From positions 4,973,215-5,037,214 of the forward strand of contig NZ_CP013251.1 of NCBI RefSeq assembly GCF_001583435.1: a DNA stretch of 64,000 nt. Reading direction: 5' to 3'. A model generated the notes under the pieces. It was not told the origin of the DNA. It ran no database searches and was given only the letters and a program-made list of their open reading frames with translations. A program made the position numbers and the translations under genes. Each line of letters starts with the position of its first letter. Within the stretch, counting starts at the first letter, position 1. Origin of the DNA: Endozoicomonas montiporae CL-33. GTDB lineage: Bacteria; Pseudomonadota; Gammaproteobacteria; Pseudomonadales; Endozoicomonadaceae. Below, piece by piece: positions 19,432-28,632 of the stretch.

Positions 19432-20586
19432 ATGTCAGATAACATTCAGCCTGATCTGCGATCAGCCCTTTCACGTCTCATTCAACTGCCTTCCGTCAGC
19501 TCTACCCAGCCAACACTCGACATGGGCAATTTACCGGTTATCCACGAACTGGCCAGTTGGTTCGAGAGCATGGGGTTTCACTGTGAAATCATGCCGGTTC
19601 CGGAACATACGGAAAAAGCCAATCTTATTGCCACACTGGGGCAGGGGTCCGGCGGTCTGGTTCTGGCAGGTCACACCGATACCGTGCCCTTCAACGAGCA
19701 ACTCTGGCAAACGGATCCGTTCAGACTGGTTGAAAAAAACAACCGGTTCTATGGCCTTGGCAGTTGCGATATGAAAGGTTTCTTTCCGCTGATTATGGAA
19801 GCCGCCAGAGAGTTTCAGGAAGGCGATCTGAAAGCTCCCCTGATCATTTTAGCCACTGCCGATGAAGAATCTTCCATGTCCGGCGCCAGAGCACTCGCTA
19901 CCGCTGGCCGCCCTAAAGCCCGTTATGCTGTTATTGGCGAACCTACTGGTCTGACCCCGATTTACATGCACAAAGGCATTATGATGGAGCGAATCCGGGT
20001 TATTGGTCAGTCGGGGCATTCCAGCAATCCGGCACTGGGAAAAAATGCCATGGAGACGACTCACAAAGTGATCTCTGAAATCATGGCATTCCGGTCAGAG
20101 CTGGCTGAACACTACAACAACCCGGGATTCTCAATCCCTTCTCCCACCATCAACCTTGGCTGTATCCATGGTGGCGACAACCCTAACCGTATCTGCGGCC
20201 AGTGTGAGCTGGATTTTGATGTTCGCCTATTGCCCGGCATGAACAGCGATGAAATCCGCCTGAAGCTCAACAACCGGTTGCAGCCCATTGCCCGTGCCGA
20301 TGGCGTGAAACTGACACTGGAACCCATTCAAGCCTGTATTGACCCATTTTCAGGAATGGCTGACTCGGAACTGGTCAAAACCTGTGAAGCTTTAACCGGA
20401 TATAAAGCCCAGTCTGCCGTATTCACAACCGAGGCACCTTTTTTCAGCCAGATGGGAATGGACACCGTGGTTCTGGGCCCCGGTGATATTGATCAGGCGC
20501 ATCAACCGGATGAGTTTCTTGCTCTGGATCGGATCGAGCCAACAATCCGTTTGCTAAAAGCCCTGATCAGGCAGTATTGTCTCTAG
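19432..20586 (+). CDS. argE: Acetylornithine deacetylase ArgE
   Basis: This is an M20-family zinc hydrolase of 384 aa that converts N-acetylornithine to ornithine in arginine synthesis. Metal and catalytic residues are visible: H81 and D83 in AGHTDTVPF, D113 in GSCDMKGF, and E145/E146 in ADEESS. The dimerisation-domain signature GQSGHSSNPALGKNAME is present. The length is normal for ArgE. It is followed after 120 bp by argA in the same direction, a pairing common in gammaproteobacteria. A hairpin lies between the two genes. Confidence 0.95.
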   Translation: MSDNIQPDLRSALSRLIQLPSVSSTQPTLDMGNLPVIHELASWFESMGFHCEIMPVPEHTEKANLIATLGQGSGGLVLAGHTDTVPFNEQLWQTDPFRLVEKNNRFYGLGSCDMKGFFPLIMEAAREFQEGDLKAPLIILATADEESSMSGARALATAGRPKARYAVIGEPTGLTPIYMHKGIMMERIRVIGQSGHSSNPALGKNAMETTHKVISEIMAFRSELAEHYNNPGFSIPSPTINLGCIHGGDNPNRICGQCELDFDVRLLPGMNSDEIRLKLNNRLQPIARADGVKLTLEPIQACIDPFSGMADSELVKTCEALTGYKAQSAVFTTEAPFFSQMGMDTVVLGPGDIDQAHQPDEFLALDRIEPTIRLLKALIRQYCL

Positions 20587-20636
20587 GAGCCTGTCGGACT
20601 TACCACTGACCTACTGCGAAAAAGCCCGACAGGCTC
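20587..20636. repeat. Inverted repeat after argE
   Basis: Perfect 11-bp arms (GAGCCTGTCGG at 20587-20597, CCGACAGGCTC at 20626-20636) flank a 28-base loop, starting at the argE stop. No T-tract follows, so this is a stem-loop or dispersed palindrome rather than a classical terminator, and it may limit read-through into argA. Confidence 0.6.
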
Positions 20637-20706
20637 TCAGGCGCAATCGCTGGCTGCACGAAGCAACCAGCGAATTAACGAAGAATCATAAATAACTGGC
20701 AAGTTT

Positions 20707-22029
20707 GTGAACGATTTCAGTACCGAGTACGTAAAGTTTTTTCGTCAGTCTTCTCCTTATATTCATGCCCATCATGGCAAGACCTTTGTCATTACTCTGG
20801 GGGGAGAAGCTCTGGCGCACGAAAACCTGACCAATATCATTAATGATATTGCGCTGCTCAGCAGTTTGGGGGTGCGCATGGTGCTGGTCTATGGTGCCCG
20901 TCCACAGATCGAGTGCCGACTGAAGGAAAAAGGTCTTCAATCTGACTTTTGTCAGAATCGTCGCATTACCGACAAGCAAAGTCTGGAATGCGTCATGGAT
21001 GCCGTCGGTAACCTGCGGGCACTGATTGAATCAAGGTTGTCTTCCAGTCTGGTGAACTCGCCCATGCAGGGTGCCAGCATCCGGGTGGTCAGCGGTAACT
21101 TTGTCACTGCCAAGCCTTTAGGCGTGCTGGATGGCATCGATTTTCAGCATACCGGCGGCGTTCGTCGAATCGACGACAAAGCCATTCATCAGCTGTTGGA
21201 CAACGACTATATTGTTTTACTGCCTTGCCTTGGACTCTCTCCCACGGGTGAAGTGTTTAATATAGAAGTCGAGGAACTGGCCACTCATACCGCTATTCAT
21301 TTGCAGGCTGAAAAGCTGATACTTTTTGGTAAACAGGCGGGAGTGGTGGGAGAAAACGGCCAATTGATCAGTCAACTGTCTCCGGGCGTTGCAGGCCGCT
21401 ATCTGGATGAGCTGAAAAAACAGGATGAACAGATTCACCTTACACGTCTATTGTCTTCTGCAATAACAGCTTGTCTTGGCGGCGTAGAACGAGCCCAGCT
21501 GGTGAATTTTCAGGAAGACGGTTCGCTATTGCTCGAACTGTTTACCCGGGATGGCAGAGGCACAATGATCTCTGCCGATCGCTATGAAGAAATTCGTACC
21601 GCTACCATTGAAGACGTCACAGGCATTCTGGAACTCATCAGGCCACTGGAAGAGGCTGGCGCTCTCAGACGTCGCTCCAGAAAAGAGCTGGAAAGAGAAA
21701 TCGGCCTGTTTCGGGTCATAGATCTGGATGGCACCATCATAGGTTGCGCTGCCATTCATCCTTTCCCCGGAGAGAAAACCGCTGAACTGGCCTGCCTGGT
21801 GGTACATCCTGAATATCGTCGGAATCAGCGTGGCGACAGTCTACTGGAAGCTATTGTTGAACAGGCGAAGCAACAGAAGCTGGAACAGGTTTTTGTGCTA
21901 ACCACGCAAACCATTCACTGGTTTATAGAGCGAGGATTCAGGCAAACCAATGCAGAAGCACTGCCACCCAGCAAAAGGCAGCAGTACAACGTTAAGCGTC
22001 AATCCAAGATTCTGATGCTTGTTATTTAG
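20707..22029 (+). CDS. argA: N-acetylglutamate synthase ArgA
   Basis: This 440-aa enzyme makes N-acetylglutamate, the first step of arginine synthesis. The N-terminal amino-acid-kinase-like domain (about 20-290) includes FVITLGGEALAHENL and VLVYGARPQIE. It binds arginine for feedback inhibition in this family. The C-terminal GNAT acetyltransferase domain (about 295-440) includes ELACLVVHPEYRRNQRGDSL. The start is a GTG (20707); no in-frame ATG lies nearby and the N-terminus matches the family. The gene ends eight bases inside the convergent NTPDase gene. Confidence 0.95.
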   Translation: MNDFSTEYVKFFRQSSPYIHAHHGKTFVITLGGEALAHENLTNIINDIALLSSLGVRMVLVYGARPQIECRLKEKGLQSDFCQNRRITDKQSLECVMDAVGNLRALIESRLSSSLVNSPMQGASIRVVSGNFVTAKPLGVLDGIDFQHTGGVRRIDDKAIHQLLDNDYIVLLPCLGLSPTGEVFNIEVEELATHTAIHLQAEKLILFGKQAGVVGENGQLISQLSPGVAGRYLDELKKQDEQIHLTRLLSSAITACLGGVERAQLVNFQEDGSLLLELFTRDGRGTMISADRYEEIRTATIEDVTGILELIRPLEEAGALRRRSRKELEREIGLFRVIDLDGTIIGCAAIHPFPGEKTAELACLVVHPEYRRNQRGDSLLEAIVEQAKQQKLEQVFVLTTQTIHWFIERGFRQTNAEALPPSKRQQYNVKRQSKILMLVI

Positions 22030-23500
22030 TTTCAGCAACATTCCGGGCAGGAGGCATTAAAGAAGTGTGCATAAGCTCCTCAAGTGCCTCTTTTTCTGAT
22101 AGCTGATCATCAAGCAGAGTAATTTTATAGCCATTCGCTCTGGCATATGCGTAACCAGCCGTCCAGGTGGCGGGATAGGTCTTTCCTTCAAATTTGAACG
22201 ACTTAACAATGACCAGGTTGTGGTGGGGCTGCAAGCCAAAGTGCTCCAGCAGTGATGCCATGTAGGTCAATGTGCCACAATATTGATTACTTTTAGCCGG
22301 TTTAAACGAACCGCTGTAGACAAAGTCGGATGGCAAAGTAACAACACGTTCTTTTGTCATTGGCGGCAATGTTGCTTCAAAATCTTTGAACAGGTTTATT
22401 TCGTTCTCACTGTTTTTTGATGCCAGTGCTTCATCCAAAGCTTTTACCGTGAAGTTATCACAGGCATACTTTGCTGCCTTTTCAAGTTGTTCAACGGTTA
22501 AATGGGAACGAAGCCCCATGTCTACGGTGTAGTCATAGAAATAACCGCTTAAATAGTATGTGTCGGGCATTGCGGATCTGGCATCCTGTTCAGCCTGCTG
22601 CCATATGAACTGATTTTTTGGCTCAGTCTCTTTTACAACAAACAGCTCTTCCATAGATTCTTTGCAAGCCTTGAAGTCAACATATGAAGAACTATCAGCC
22701 GCTTCGCAATGCCGAGTCATAACCTCTGGATGCAAATGCTCGTACCCCTTGTAAGCCTTATTTAGCCCAAACCCCATTTGAGACCTGGCAAAGAGAGTAT
22801 GGGTTTTGTTTCTGTCATAGCCTGACTCAAATAACAGAAAGTTTTTATCGCCTTCTTCTGATTGGTCATCATTAACCTGAACTTTAGTATCTGCTAACCA
22901 TTTATAAGCTATCTGGGCTGATGCACCACCTAATTCAACAATGCCATAGCTATTTTTTGAGTCAGCATAGACATAATTCACCCCTAACCAGTTATATGCT
23001 CCCTCCATAGAACCATCCAAAACCCGCAATTCAAGAGAGTGTTTATGCTCATCAACTCCAAACTTGATCAGTTTGCTTCTGATCATCTTAAGCAATCGCC
23101 CGGCACCCAGCCTGTCTTCCCTTTTTCCTGCTGTCATACCAAGAAACAACATGGACTGACTGTTTGGCTGATTACTATTTTCATTAAGCATGGTTACAAT
23201 TTTTTCAGCCGAATCATCTGTTAGGCCACCATCCTCCTCCTTCAAAGCACTGGCCTGAATAATTTTTGAAGACCTTATCAAGCGAAACTCTTCATCAGTA
23301 TTGTTTCGGCCAAAAAAGAACGCCACTAACCTAGAGCCTGAACTTCCATCATCAAGAACTACAATTTTTCGGGTTTCCAGATATTGCGATTCACCACCAG
23401 CTGACACGATAGTAGAAAAAGGAAACAGTAATAAAATTATGATTTCCCTTACTTTGATCAATCTGGCTAGCCTGAAAAAAAATGGAAGCAACGACCGCAT
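22022..23500 (-). CDS. Secreted GDA1/CD39-family nucleoside triphosphate diphosphohydrolase (apyrase)
   Basis: This 492-aa protein has an N-terminal signal or anchor segment (hydrophobic core about 18-34, ending TIVSAGG). The apyrase-conserved regions are recognisable. ACR1 is LDDGSSGSR (49-57). ACR2 is FLGMTAGKR (119-127). ACR3 is SMEGAYNWLGVNYV, with the catalytic Glu at 166. ACR4 is IVELGGASAQI (187-197). An ACR5-like aromatic stretch (YYLSGYFYDY) lies further on. The family hydrolyses extracellular ATP/ADP. It is mainly eukaryotic and rare in bacteria, where the Legionella example acts in host infection. Its stop overlaps the argA stop by eight bases. A role in degrading host nucleotides is inferred. 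Confidence 0.88.
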   Translation of the reverse strand: MRSLLPFFFRLARLIKVREIIILLLFPFSTIVSAGGESQYLETRKIVVLDDGSSGSRLVAFFFGRNNTDEEFRLIRSSKIIQASALKEEDGGLTDDSAEKIVTMLNENSNQPNSQSMLFLGMTAGKREDRLGAGRLLKMIRSKLIKFGVDEHKHSLELRVLDGSMEGAYNWLGVNYVYADSKNSYGIVELGGASAQIAYKWLADTKVQVNDDQSEEGDKNFLLFESGYDRNKTHTLFARSQMGFGLNKAYKGYEHLHPEVMTRHCEAADSSSYVDFKACKESMEELFVVKETEPKNQFIWQQAEQDARSAMPDTYYLSGYFYDYTVDMGLRSHLTVEQLEKAAKYACDNFTVKALDEALASKNSENEINLFKDFEATLPPMTKERVVTLPSDFVYSGSFKPAKSNQYCGTLTYMASLLEHFGLQPHHNLVIVKSFKFEGKTYPATWTAGYAYARANGYKITLLDDQLSEKEALEELMHTSLMPPARNVAETK

Positions 23501-23560
23501 TTTGCACCCTGCATTTTTTCTATTCTAAATTCGCAACCCTAAAGGTTAGTTCAGGAGGGA

Positions 23561-25954
23561 TTATTCGCCAGCAATAATGTCTGACATTTTGCTATCAAGG
23601 TAGTCGGTTCTGGTTTGTATACTCCGATGCAGCGCTCCAACGGCTCCAGCCATCATCTCTCTAACCCAGAATTCGTACTTTTGACGTTTCAGAATCATGA
23701 TAGCCGCCTCATATTCATCCATATACTCGTAGGGTTTGGCGTACGGGTTTTCATCACTGAGTTCTTTCTGAAACTTCAGTTCATCCATCAATTCTTTATG
23801 ATATTTGTGCAAAGCCAGTGTTTTTTCCACAAAGTCCGGCAGCTTATCTTTGGCGAGCCGCCGAATAGTATTCACCTCTTCCCGTCCTGTGCGCTTACGC
23901 CGCCAAGGGCCAAACCCTGTGGTCTGTTTTCTTCCTTTTTGAATGGCTTCAAAACGATTTTCATTGATTCTTGTGTTAATCCTTTCCAGCACAAAATCCA
24001 CAGTAAAGAAAAAACCAAACGATGCTAAACCTACAAGGTCTGGCTTTGGTAAGGCAGGCATAGTTGTCTGTCTGGGGGAGCCTTGAATAAAAGACCAGCC
24101 TAGCTTCAAACTATGAGTGAGTGTAGAGTTAACCGTGTCTCTTATTAATTTGATCATGTAAAGACCAACACCATCCTTGGCAACATGAGCCGCTGTTTCA
24201 GCATGACGGTTCAGCATTTCCCTGTTAGCATCGTTTCTGGCAAGTCCTGGCATTTCCTGATCGAGGATTCGCTGGTATTCGTCCAGTGTCTTTTTCCTTT
24301 TTACTGTTGATAATCCTGCCTTTTTGGCAAGCCCCGGAAAAACTGTTTTCAACCAGCCCGATTTGTTTGTTTCCAGATGGAATGTTCTTTCTGTCACTCT
24401 GGGGTCATTGGCTGCACGGTTGAACAGCGCTTCTCGTCTGGCAGGGTTCATAGTGGCAAACTTGGTTTCCCACAAGTCTTGACCACGGCCTTCCCACTCC
24501 TTATCCATCTTGCGCAGATCGGCAGTCACCGTCGTATAGAGGACGTCGTACAGTCTGAACGCTTTTCTGACATTTTCGCGACGGTGTAAATAACGAGCTT
24601 TGCCTTCTTCCAGTTTTATTACATCGTTCAGTGAGTAGGCGTTGGGGGCCATGGCCAGCCGCTTCTCAGCGTCTTTTTCCAGTTCAGCGTAAGCATTATA
24701 AATTCTTGCCAATGTCTCATGACTGCATACATAACGCAGACTGCGCAGAAACATTCTGAATTTCTTCTCATCCAGTTCACTGATGTAGTTCAGCTCTGAA
24801 CCATCCAGACGAAAATCGCCTGAGAGCTGCATTTTCTGGATAGCTTTCAATGCCTTTACCATTCTTATCGCATGAGTCATCCCACTCCAGAGGGCGTAGT
24901 ATCCAATGTAATAAAGAAGATTCAGTACAGCAGCGATGCCCCCACTGCCCACACCCAGAATAAAGGTGCTGAACAATGTGCCCAAGGTTCCTATCAGCGC
25001 TTCTTTTTTGTTTCTGAGCGCCTTACGCTTGAGACGGTTAAGCAAATCATGCCGGGGGATTTTTATACCTTTGCCATTGTCCACAACAGTGCGAATATAC
25101 TTTTTATCTTCGCTGTCGAGCTCATAGCGGTTAGCAATCGGACGCTCAAGACCAGGAGGAGTCGCAGCAGGATTCGAACGATCAAACGCCATAAAATTGG
25201 CTGACGAATCGCACTGATCCATATGCGCTCTGGCCGGATCAGGCTGATAACCCAAATACCAGCGAATCCGGTTTTTGACCTCCAGAATCCGCTCAAACGT
25301 AATATCCCGATCTTCTCGCAACCCTTGAGAAACAGCTATTTCAGCGACTGTTTTTTCAGCAGCGTCCCGGATTTCCTTTGTGTTTTTATGTTCGTCGTGG
25401 CTGTGCCTGACCACGGTATCAACGAAATGCGGCATCAGAGCCCGTTCCAGAAATCCAACCGGCAATCTGCGATCCTGAGATAAAAAGCGGTAAGCCAACT
25501 CAGTCGTCGAAAGTTCCACATCAACCTTTATGGAATCCATCACCGCTTTTTTGACTGATTTCGTACCACCCGCAAGCACTTCAACTCTCTGGTCATCAAT
25601 AGTTTGGCGCTGAAGCTGACCAATACCATGCAGCTGCATAACACAAGCTATTTCATAGTCTTTGATATTTCTGTGATACTCATCCGGAATGCGGGTAGAA
25701 GCTTCTTTACTGAACGACTCGTGAAGACTCATGACCCGATGAACAGAAGGTTTGCCAAACAGCAAGCGCTTAAAGCCGCTGGACAGGAAAGCCAGGGCCG
25801 AGACAATGTGCCCCTTCCAGGTCTGGTATTCCGAAACGCCCAGCTCCCGGCTGTTCGGGTTTGATAAAGACGGCAATGCCGCAGCTGGCCTGACATCAGA
25901 AAAATTGCCAGCCCTGAATCTATGCATACCTCTTAATCCCTGAGATATTGTCAT
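23561..25954 (-). CDS. Large protein of unknown function, 797 aa, possible effector
   Basis: This is an intact frame with no recognised family. It has no N-terminal signal peptide. A hydrophobic region at about residues 345-385 (GTLFSTFILGVGSGGIAAVL, then LLYYIGYYALW) could span a membrane once or twice. A weaker hydrophobic stretch lies near 660 (LVGLASFGFFFTVDFVL). The rest is highly charged and probably helical. Size, lack of housekeeping motifs and position next to a secreted apyrase gene make a translocated effector a reasonable hypothesis, but no secretion signal can be read. An AT-rich 209-bp stretch upstream probably holds its promoter. Confidence 0.75.
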   Translation of the reverse strand: MTISQGLRGMHRFRAGNFSDVRPAAALPSLSNPNSRELGVSEYQTWKGHIVSALAFLSSGFKRLLFGKPSVHRVMSLHESFSKEASTRIPDEYHRNIKDYEIACVMQLHGIGQLQRQTIDDQRVEVLAGGTKSVKKAVMDSIKVDVELSTTELAYRFLSQDRRLPVGFLERALMPHFVDTVVRHSHDEHKNTKEIRDAAEKTVAEIAVSQGLREDRDITFERILEVKNRIRWYLGYQPDPARAHMDQCDSSANFMAFDRSNPAATPPGLERPIANRYELDSEDKKYIRTVVDNGKGIKIPRHDLLNRLKRKALRNKKEALIGTLGTLFSTFILGVGSGGIAAVLNLLYYIGYYALWSGMTHAIRMVKALKAIQKMQLSGDFRLDGSELNYISELDEKKFRMFLRSLRYVCSHETLARIYNAYAELEKDAEKRLAMAPNAYSLNDVIKLEEGKARYLHRRENVRKAFRLYDVLYTTVTADLRKMDKEWEGRGQDLWETKFATMNPARREALFNRAANDPRVTERTFHLETNKSGWLKTVFPGLAKKAGLSTVKRKKTLDEYQRILDQEMPGLARNDANREMLNRHAETAAHVAKDGVGLYMIKLIRDTVNSTLTHSLKLGWSFIQGSPRQTTMPALPKPDLVGLASFGFFFTVDFVLERINTRINENRFEAIQKGRKQTTGFGPWRRKRTGREEVNTIRRLAKDKLPDFVEKTLALHKYHKELMDELKFQKELSDENPYAKPYEYMDEYEAAIMILKRQKYEFWVREMMAGAVGALHRSIQTRTDYLDSKMSDIIAGE

Positions 25955-26100
25955 TCGGTATGAATTAGATTTTTTTACTTCAATTTAGAGTTAAAAAGCC
26001 TTTTAAAATCATAAAAAGAAATAAAAAATTCTGCTTGTAACAACTTTTAAACTATAGATGGTGGCGTGTTTAAGGTCAGAATAGGGGCAGGAAGAAGTGA

Positions 26101-26139
26101 ATACTGTTTCTTTCACCCGTTAAGTGACAGAAACAGTAT
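26101..26139. other. Long hairpin downstream of folA
   Basis: A 16-bp stem with one mismatch (arms 26101-26116 and 26124-26139, ATACTGTTTC...GAAACAGTAT) surrounds a 7-base loop. It lies 25 bp after the folA stop and has no T-tract on either strand. It is a plausible transcript-end or stability structure for folA. Confidence 0.55.
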
Positions 26140-26163
26140 GAGACAATACTTGAAGATTTTGCT

Positions 26164-26670
26164 TCAATCTTTACGGTCAAGCACCAGATAGCTGAAGGTC
26201 AGTGGGTCATCATCTTCAGATTGCATATCTTGTCTGGCCGTTTCCAGCCAGTCGCTTTCAACAATTTCAGGAAAAAAAGCATCGCCTTCAAAGCTTTGAT
26301 AAACCTTTGTCAGATACAGCCGGTCAGCCTTATCCAGAGCCTGTTCATAGATCTGCGCGCCACCAATCACCATCACTTCATCGTTGCCATTGATCAGGGC
26401 AATGTCTTCAGCCAGCGCCAGCGCTTCAGTAAGGCTATGAACCACTTTCACCCCATCATGCTGCCACTCGCTGTCTCTGGTAATGACTATATTGGTTCGC
26501 CCCGGCAGAGGTTTACGCAGGGAGTCAAACGTCTTGCGTCCCATGATAATCGGCTTACCCATCGTCACCGCTTTGAAATAACGCAGGTCACCGGGCAGAT
26601 ACCAGGGCATTTTATTGTTGATGCCGATTGCGTTGTTTTCCGCAACGGCAGCGATCATGGCTATTTTCAT
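26164..26670 (-). CDS. folA: Dihydrofolate reductase FolA
   Basis: This is a chromosomal type I DHFR of 168 aa that reduces dihydrofolate to tetrahydrofolate with NADPH. Family motifs are IAAVAENNAIGINNKMPWYL at the start (with the Met20-loop region), MGRKTFDSL, LPGRTNIVITRD and VMVIGGAQIYEQAL. The length is normal and it appears intact. It lies 276 bp downstream of thiI on the same strand. The intervening region contains a strong hairpin whose T-tract points the other way, so folA probably has its own promoter in that gap. Confidence 0.96.
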   Translation of the reverse strand: MKIAMIAAVAENNAIGINNKMPWYLPGDLRYFKAVTMGKPIIMGRKTFDSLRKPLPGRTNIVITRDSEWQHDGVKVVHSLTEALALAEDIALINGNDEVMVIGGAQIYEQALDKADRLYLTKVYQSFEGDAFFPEIVESDWLETARQDMQSEDDDPLTFSYLVLDRKD

Positions 26671-26903
26671 TACTCACACAAGGTAGTCAGTTCAGTTAGT
26701 CATCATTGTGTTGATGAAACTGAATAGATTCAACTATTCATTCAGCTATCCATTCACTCATTAGCATGCAACAAAACCCACCAGCACCCGACAAACTATA
26801 ACCAGGCCCTGACTACGACATGTTCCCTCTGGCTAATTAGCTCATATCTCTGATTAGCGAATATATATGATCAAATTACGTGGCTATTTCACGTAACTAT
26901 TTC

Positions 26904-26934
26904 AGACCGCCTTCCTCGAAGGCGGTCTTTTTTT
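26904..26934 (+). terminator. Strong rho-independent terminator with no plus-strand gene upstream
   Basis: A perfect 11-bp stem (AGACCGCCTTC/GAAGGCGGTCT, loop CTC) is followed by seven T on the plus strand. The nearest annotated plus-strand gene upstream ends at 22029, almost 5 kb away, and the flanking genes are on the minus strand. A smaller hairpin (ACGTG...CACGT) lies at about 26879-26894. The element may end a small plus-strand RNA starting near 26860, or block antisense transcription of thiI. Confidence 0.75.
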
Positions 26935-26946
26935 ATAAAACCGGGA

Positions 26947-28407
26947 TTACTTATGATCCGGATTAAACACGCCCACATTTTCATGGCCTTCTTCACGAAG
27001 GTGCATGGCATGCAGCTGACTCATTACGCCTTTTTCACAATACAGCAGGTAGTGCTTTTCTCTATCCAGTTCTGCAAACCTGGTTCGTAACTGATAAAAA
27101 GGCACATGCATCACTTCACGATCCTGCATGGAGAACGGTTTGATCTCTTCTTCATCAGGATGACGAATATCAATGATAATCTCGCCCTGATCCACATGAT
27201 CCACCACTTCCACTTCTTCACGGGTCAGGTCATCGGCAATGATATCGCTGACAGAAACGACACGACGCTCTGCAACGGCTTTATCCAGCTGGGCAAAATC
27301 AAAACGCTCTTCTTCTGCTGCAATCTTTTCAGGCTTGGCTTTAGTGGTTGGGTTCTTGGAAATAACCGCGCAGTACTCAGGAATATTTTTCACAAATTCC
27401 TCGGTACCAATACGAGCGGAGATATCAATAATATCCTGCTTGTCCATTGCCACCAGCGGACGCAACACCAGATGATCGGTTGCTGCATCAATCACAGCCA
27501 GATTGGTCAACGTCTGGCTGGAGACCTGAGCGACAGCCTCACCAGTCACCAAAGCTTCAACATGCATTTCTTTGGCGGCCGAGGTAGCAGCCCTGAGCAT
27601 CATTCGCTTGAGAATCACGCCCATCTGGGAGTTATCCACATTCTTCAGAATTTCCTCAACCACGCCTTCAAACGGAATAGTGACAAACTGAACATTGTGG
27701 GAGGAACCAAAACGGCTCCACAGGTAATAAGCCACTTCCTTAACCGCCAGCTCATGGGCATGACCACCCAGATTAAAGAAACAGAAGTGGGTACGAATAC
27801 CACGCTTCATAGTCAGGAAGCTGGAAACCGTTGAGTCAAAGCCACCGGAGATCAACGACAGTACCGGCTCCATGGAACCCAGTGGATAACCGCCAAGACC
27901 TTCACCACGGGCAGTCTCGAGGAAATAGCGGTCACGCTTGATCTCAATTTTTACCGTCACATCCGGATTCTTAAGTTTTACACCGGCCGCTTCAGTCTGA
28001 ACATTCAGGCCACCACCCACCTGCTTTTCCACATCAATAGACTGGAAATCATGGGAACCCTGTCTGGCGCAGGTCACACGGAAGGTTTTGCCTGTCAGTC
28101 GTTCACGAAAAGCTGGCAGGGCTTTCTCCAGAATGTCATCAATGGTGGTCAGAGGGTATTCCGTCACCTGCATCCAGTAAGCAATGCCGGGAATATGGCT
28201 CAAATGATCTTTCGTTTCAGCCAGCAGAACAGGGTCATCAGACGAGGTCGTTACCTCAATAAAGTCCCAGGTGCCACGAACATCAACACCCGCATCAGAA
28301 CGCTTGAGGATGGCACGAATATTCTTTCGCAGCACTTTAATAAAACGCTTGCGCACCGGAGTACTTTTAATCGTAATTTCCGGAAACAGCTTAATGATGA
28401 ACTTCAT
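26947..28407 (-). CDS. thiI: tRNA 4-thiouridine sulfurtransferase ThiI
   Basis: This 486-aa enzyme inserts sulfur into tRNA uridine-8 and takes part in thiamine thiazole synthesis. It has an N-terminal ferredoxin-like/THUMP region (about 1-165) and the PP-loop SGGFDSTVSSF (about 186-196) that adenylates the tRNA. PEYCAVISK supplies a disulphide partner Cys. The C-terminal rhodanese domain has persulfide Cys about 457 in LLYCEKGVMS, the long form found in E. coli. The length is normal. It is divergent from glnA across a 960-bp repeat-rich gap. Confidence 0.95.
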   Translation of the reverse strand: MKFIIKLFPEITIKSTPVRKRFIKVLRKNIRAILKRSDAGVDVRGTWDFIEVTTSSDDPVLLAETKDHLSHIPGIAYWMQVTEYPLTTIDDILEKALPAFRERLTGKTFRVTCARQGSHDFQSIDVEKQVGGGLNVQTEAAGVKLKNPDVTVKIEIKRDRYFLETARGEGLGGYPLGSMEPVLSLISGGFDSTVSSFLTMKRGIRTHFCFFNLGGHAHELAVKEVAYYLWSRFGSSHNVQFVTIPFEGVVEEILKNVDNSQMGVILKRMMLRAATSAAKEMHVEALVTGEAVAQVSSQTLTNLAVIDAATDHLVLRPLVAMDKQDIIDISARIGTEEFVKNIPEYCAVISKNPTTKAKPEKIAAEEERFDFAQLDKAVAERRVVSVSDIIADDLTREEVEVVDHVDQGEIIIDIRHPDEEEIKPFSMQDREVMHVPFYQLRTRFAELDREKHYLLYCEKGVMSQLHAMHLREEGHENVGVFNPDHK

Positions 28408-28447
28408 GGTTCTGGACTACCGTGATCATGCCGCAGGCACTCTTTAG

Positions 28448-28609
28448 CCCGAATATTTCATAAAATGCATGCGCTATTGCTACATCCCTTGAAAACTCTC
28501 GCTTGTACCTGCAATGGCTTCGGACTGATGTGTCCGAAGCATTTTTGGTAAAAAAGCACTATTTCCATGGGCTGTTGACAGTTGGCAGCAAATTTATGAA
28601 ATATTCGGG
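28448..28609. mobile_element. 162-bp MITE-like element with 17-bp terminal inverted repeats
   Basis: Perfect 17-bp inverted repeats (CCCGAATATTTCATAAA at 28448-28464; its complement at 28593-28609) bound a 162-bp segment. TTAG is present immediately outside both ends (28444-28447 and 28610-28613), consistent with a 4-bp target duplication. It encodes no protein and carries a terminator-like hairpin inside. It fits a non-autonomous miniature transposable element; the parent transposon was not identified. Confidence 0.65.
28517..28546 (+). terminator. Terminator-like hairpin inside the MITE-like element
   Basis: A 9-bp perfect stem (GCTTCGGAC/GTCCGAAGC, loop TGATGT) is followed by ATTTTTGG on the plus strand. 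No plus-strand gene lies upstream. It could terminate a small RNA, or be a passenger of the mobile element. Confidence 0.6.
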
Positions 28610-28632
28610 TTAGGATGATGAGAGTAAGGTGA

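Noticed and set aside
26904..26934. Hairpin as the terminator of thiI
   Set aside because: The T-tract follows the stem on the plus strand, whereas thiI is transcribed on the minus strand, where the stem is followed by GAAATAG.
27106..27834. 242-codon open frame opposite thiI
   Set aside because: Lies wholly inside thiI, which has all family motifs; the translation has no protein-like pattern.
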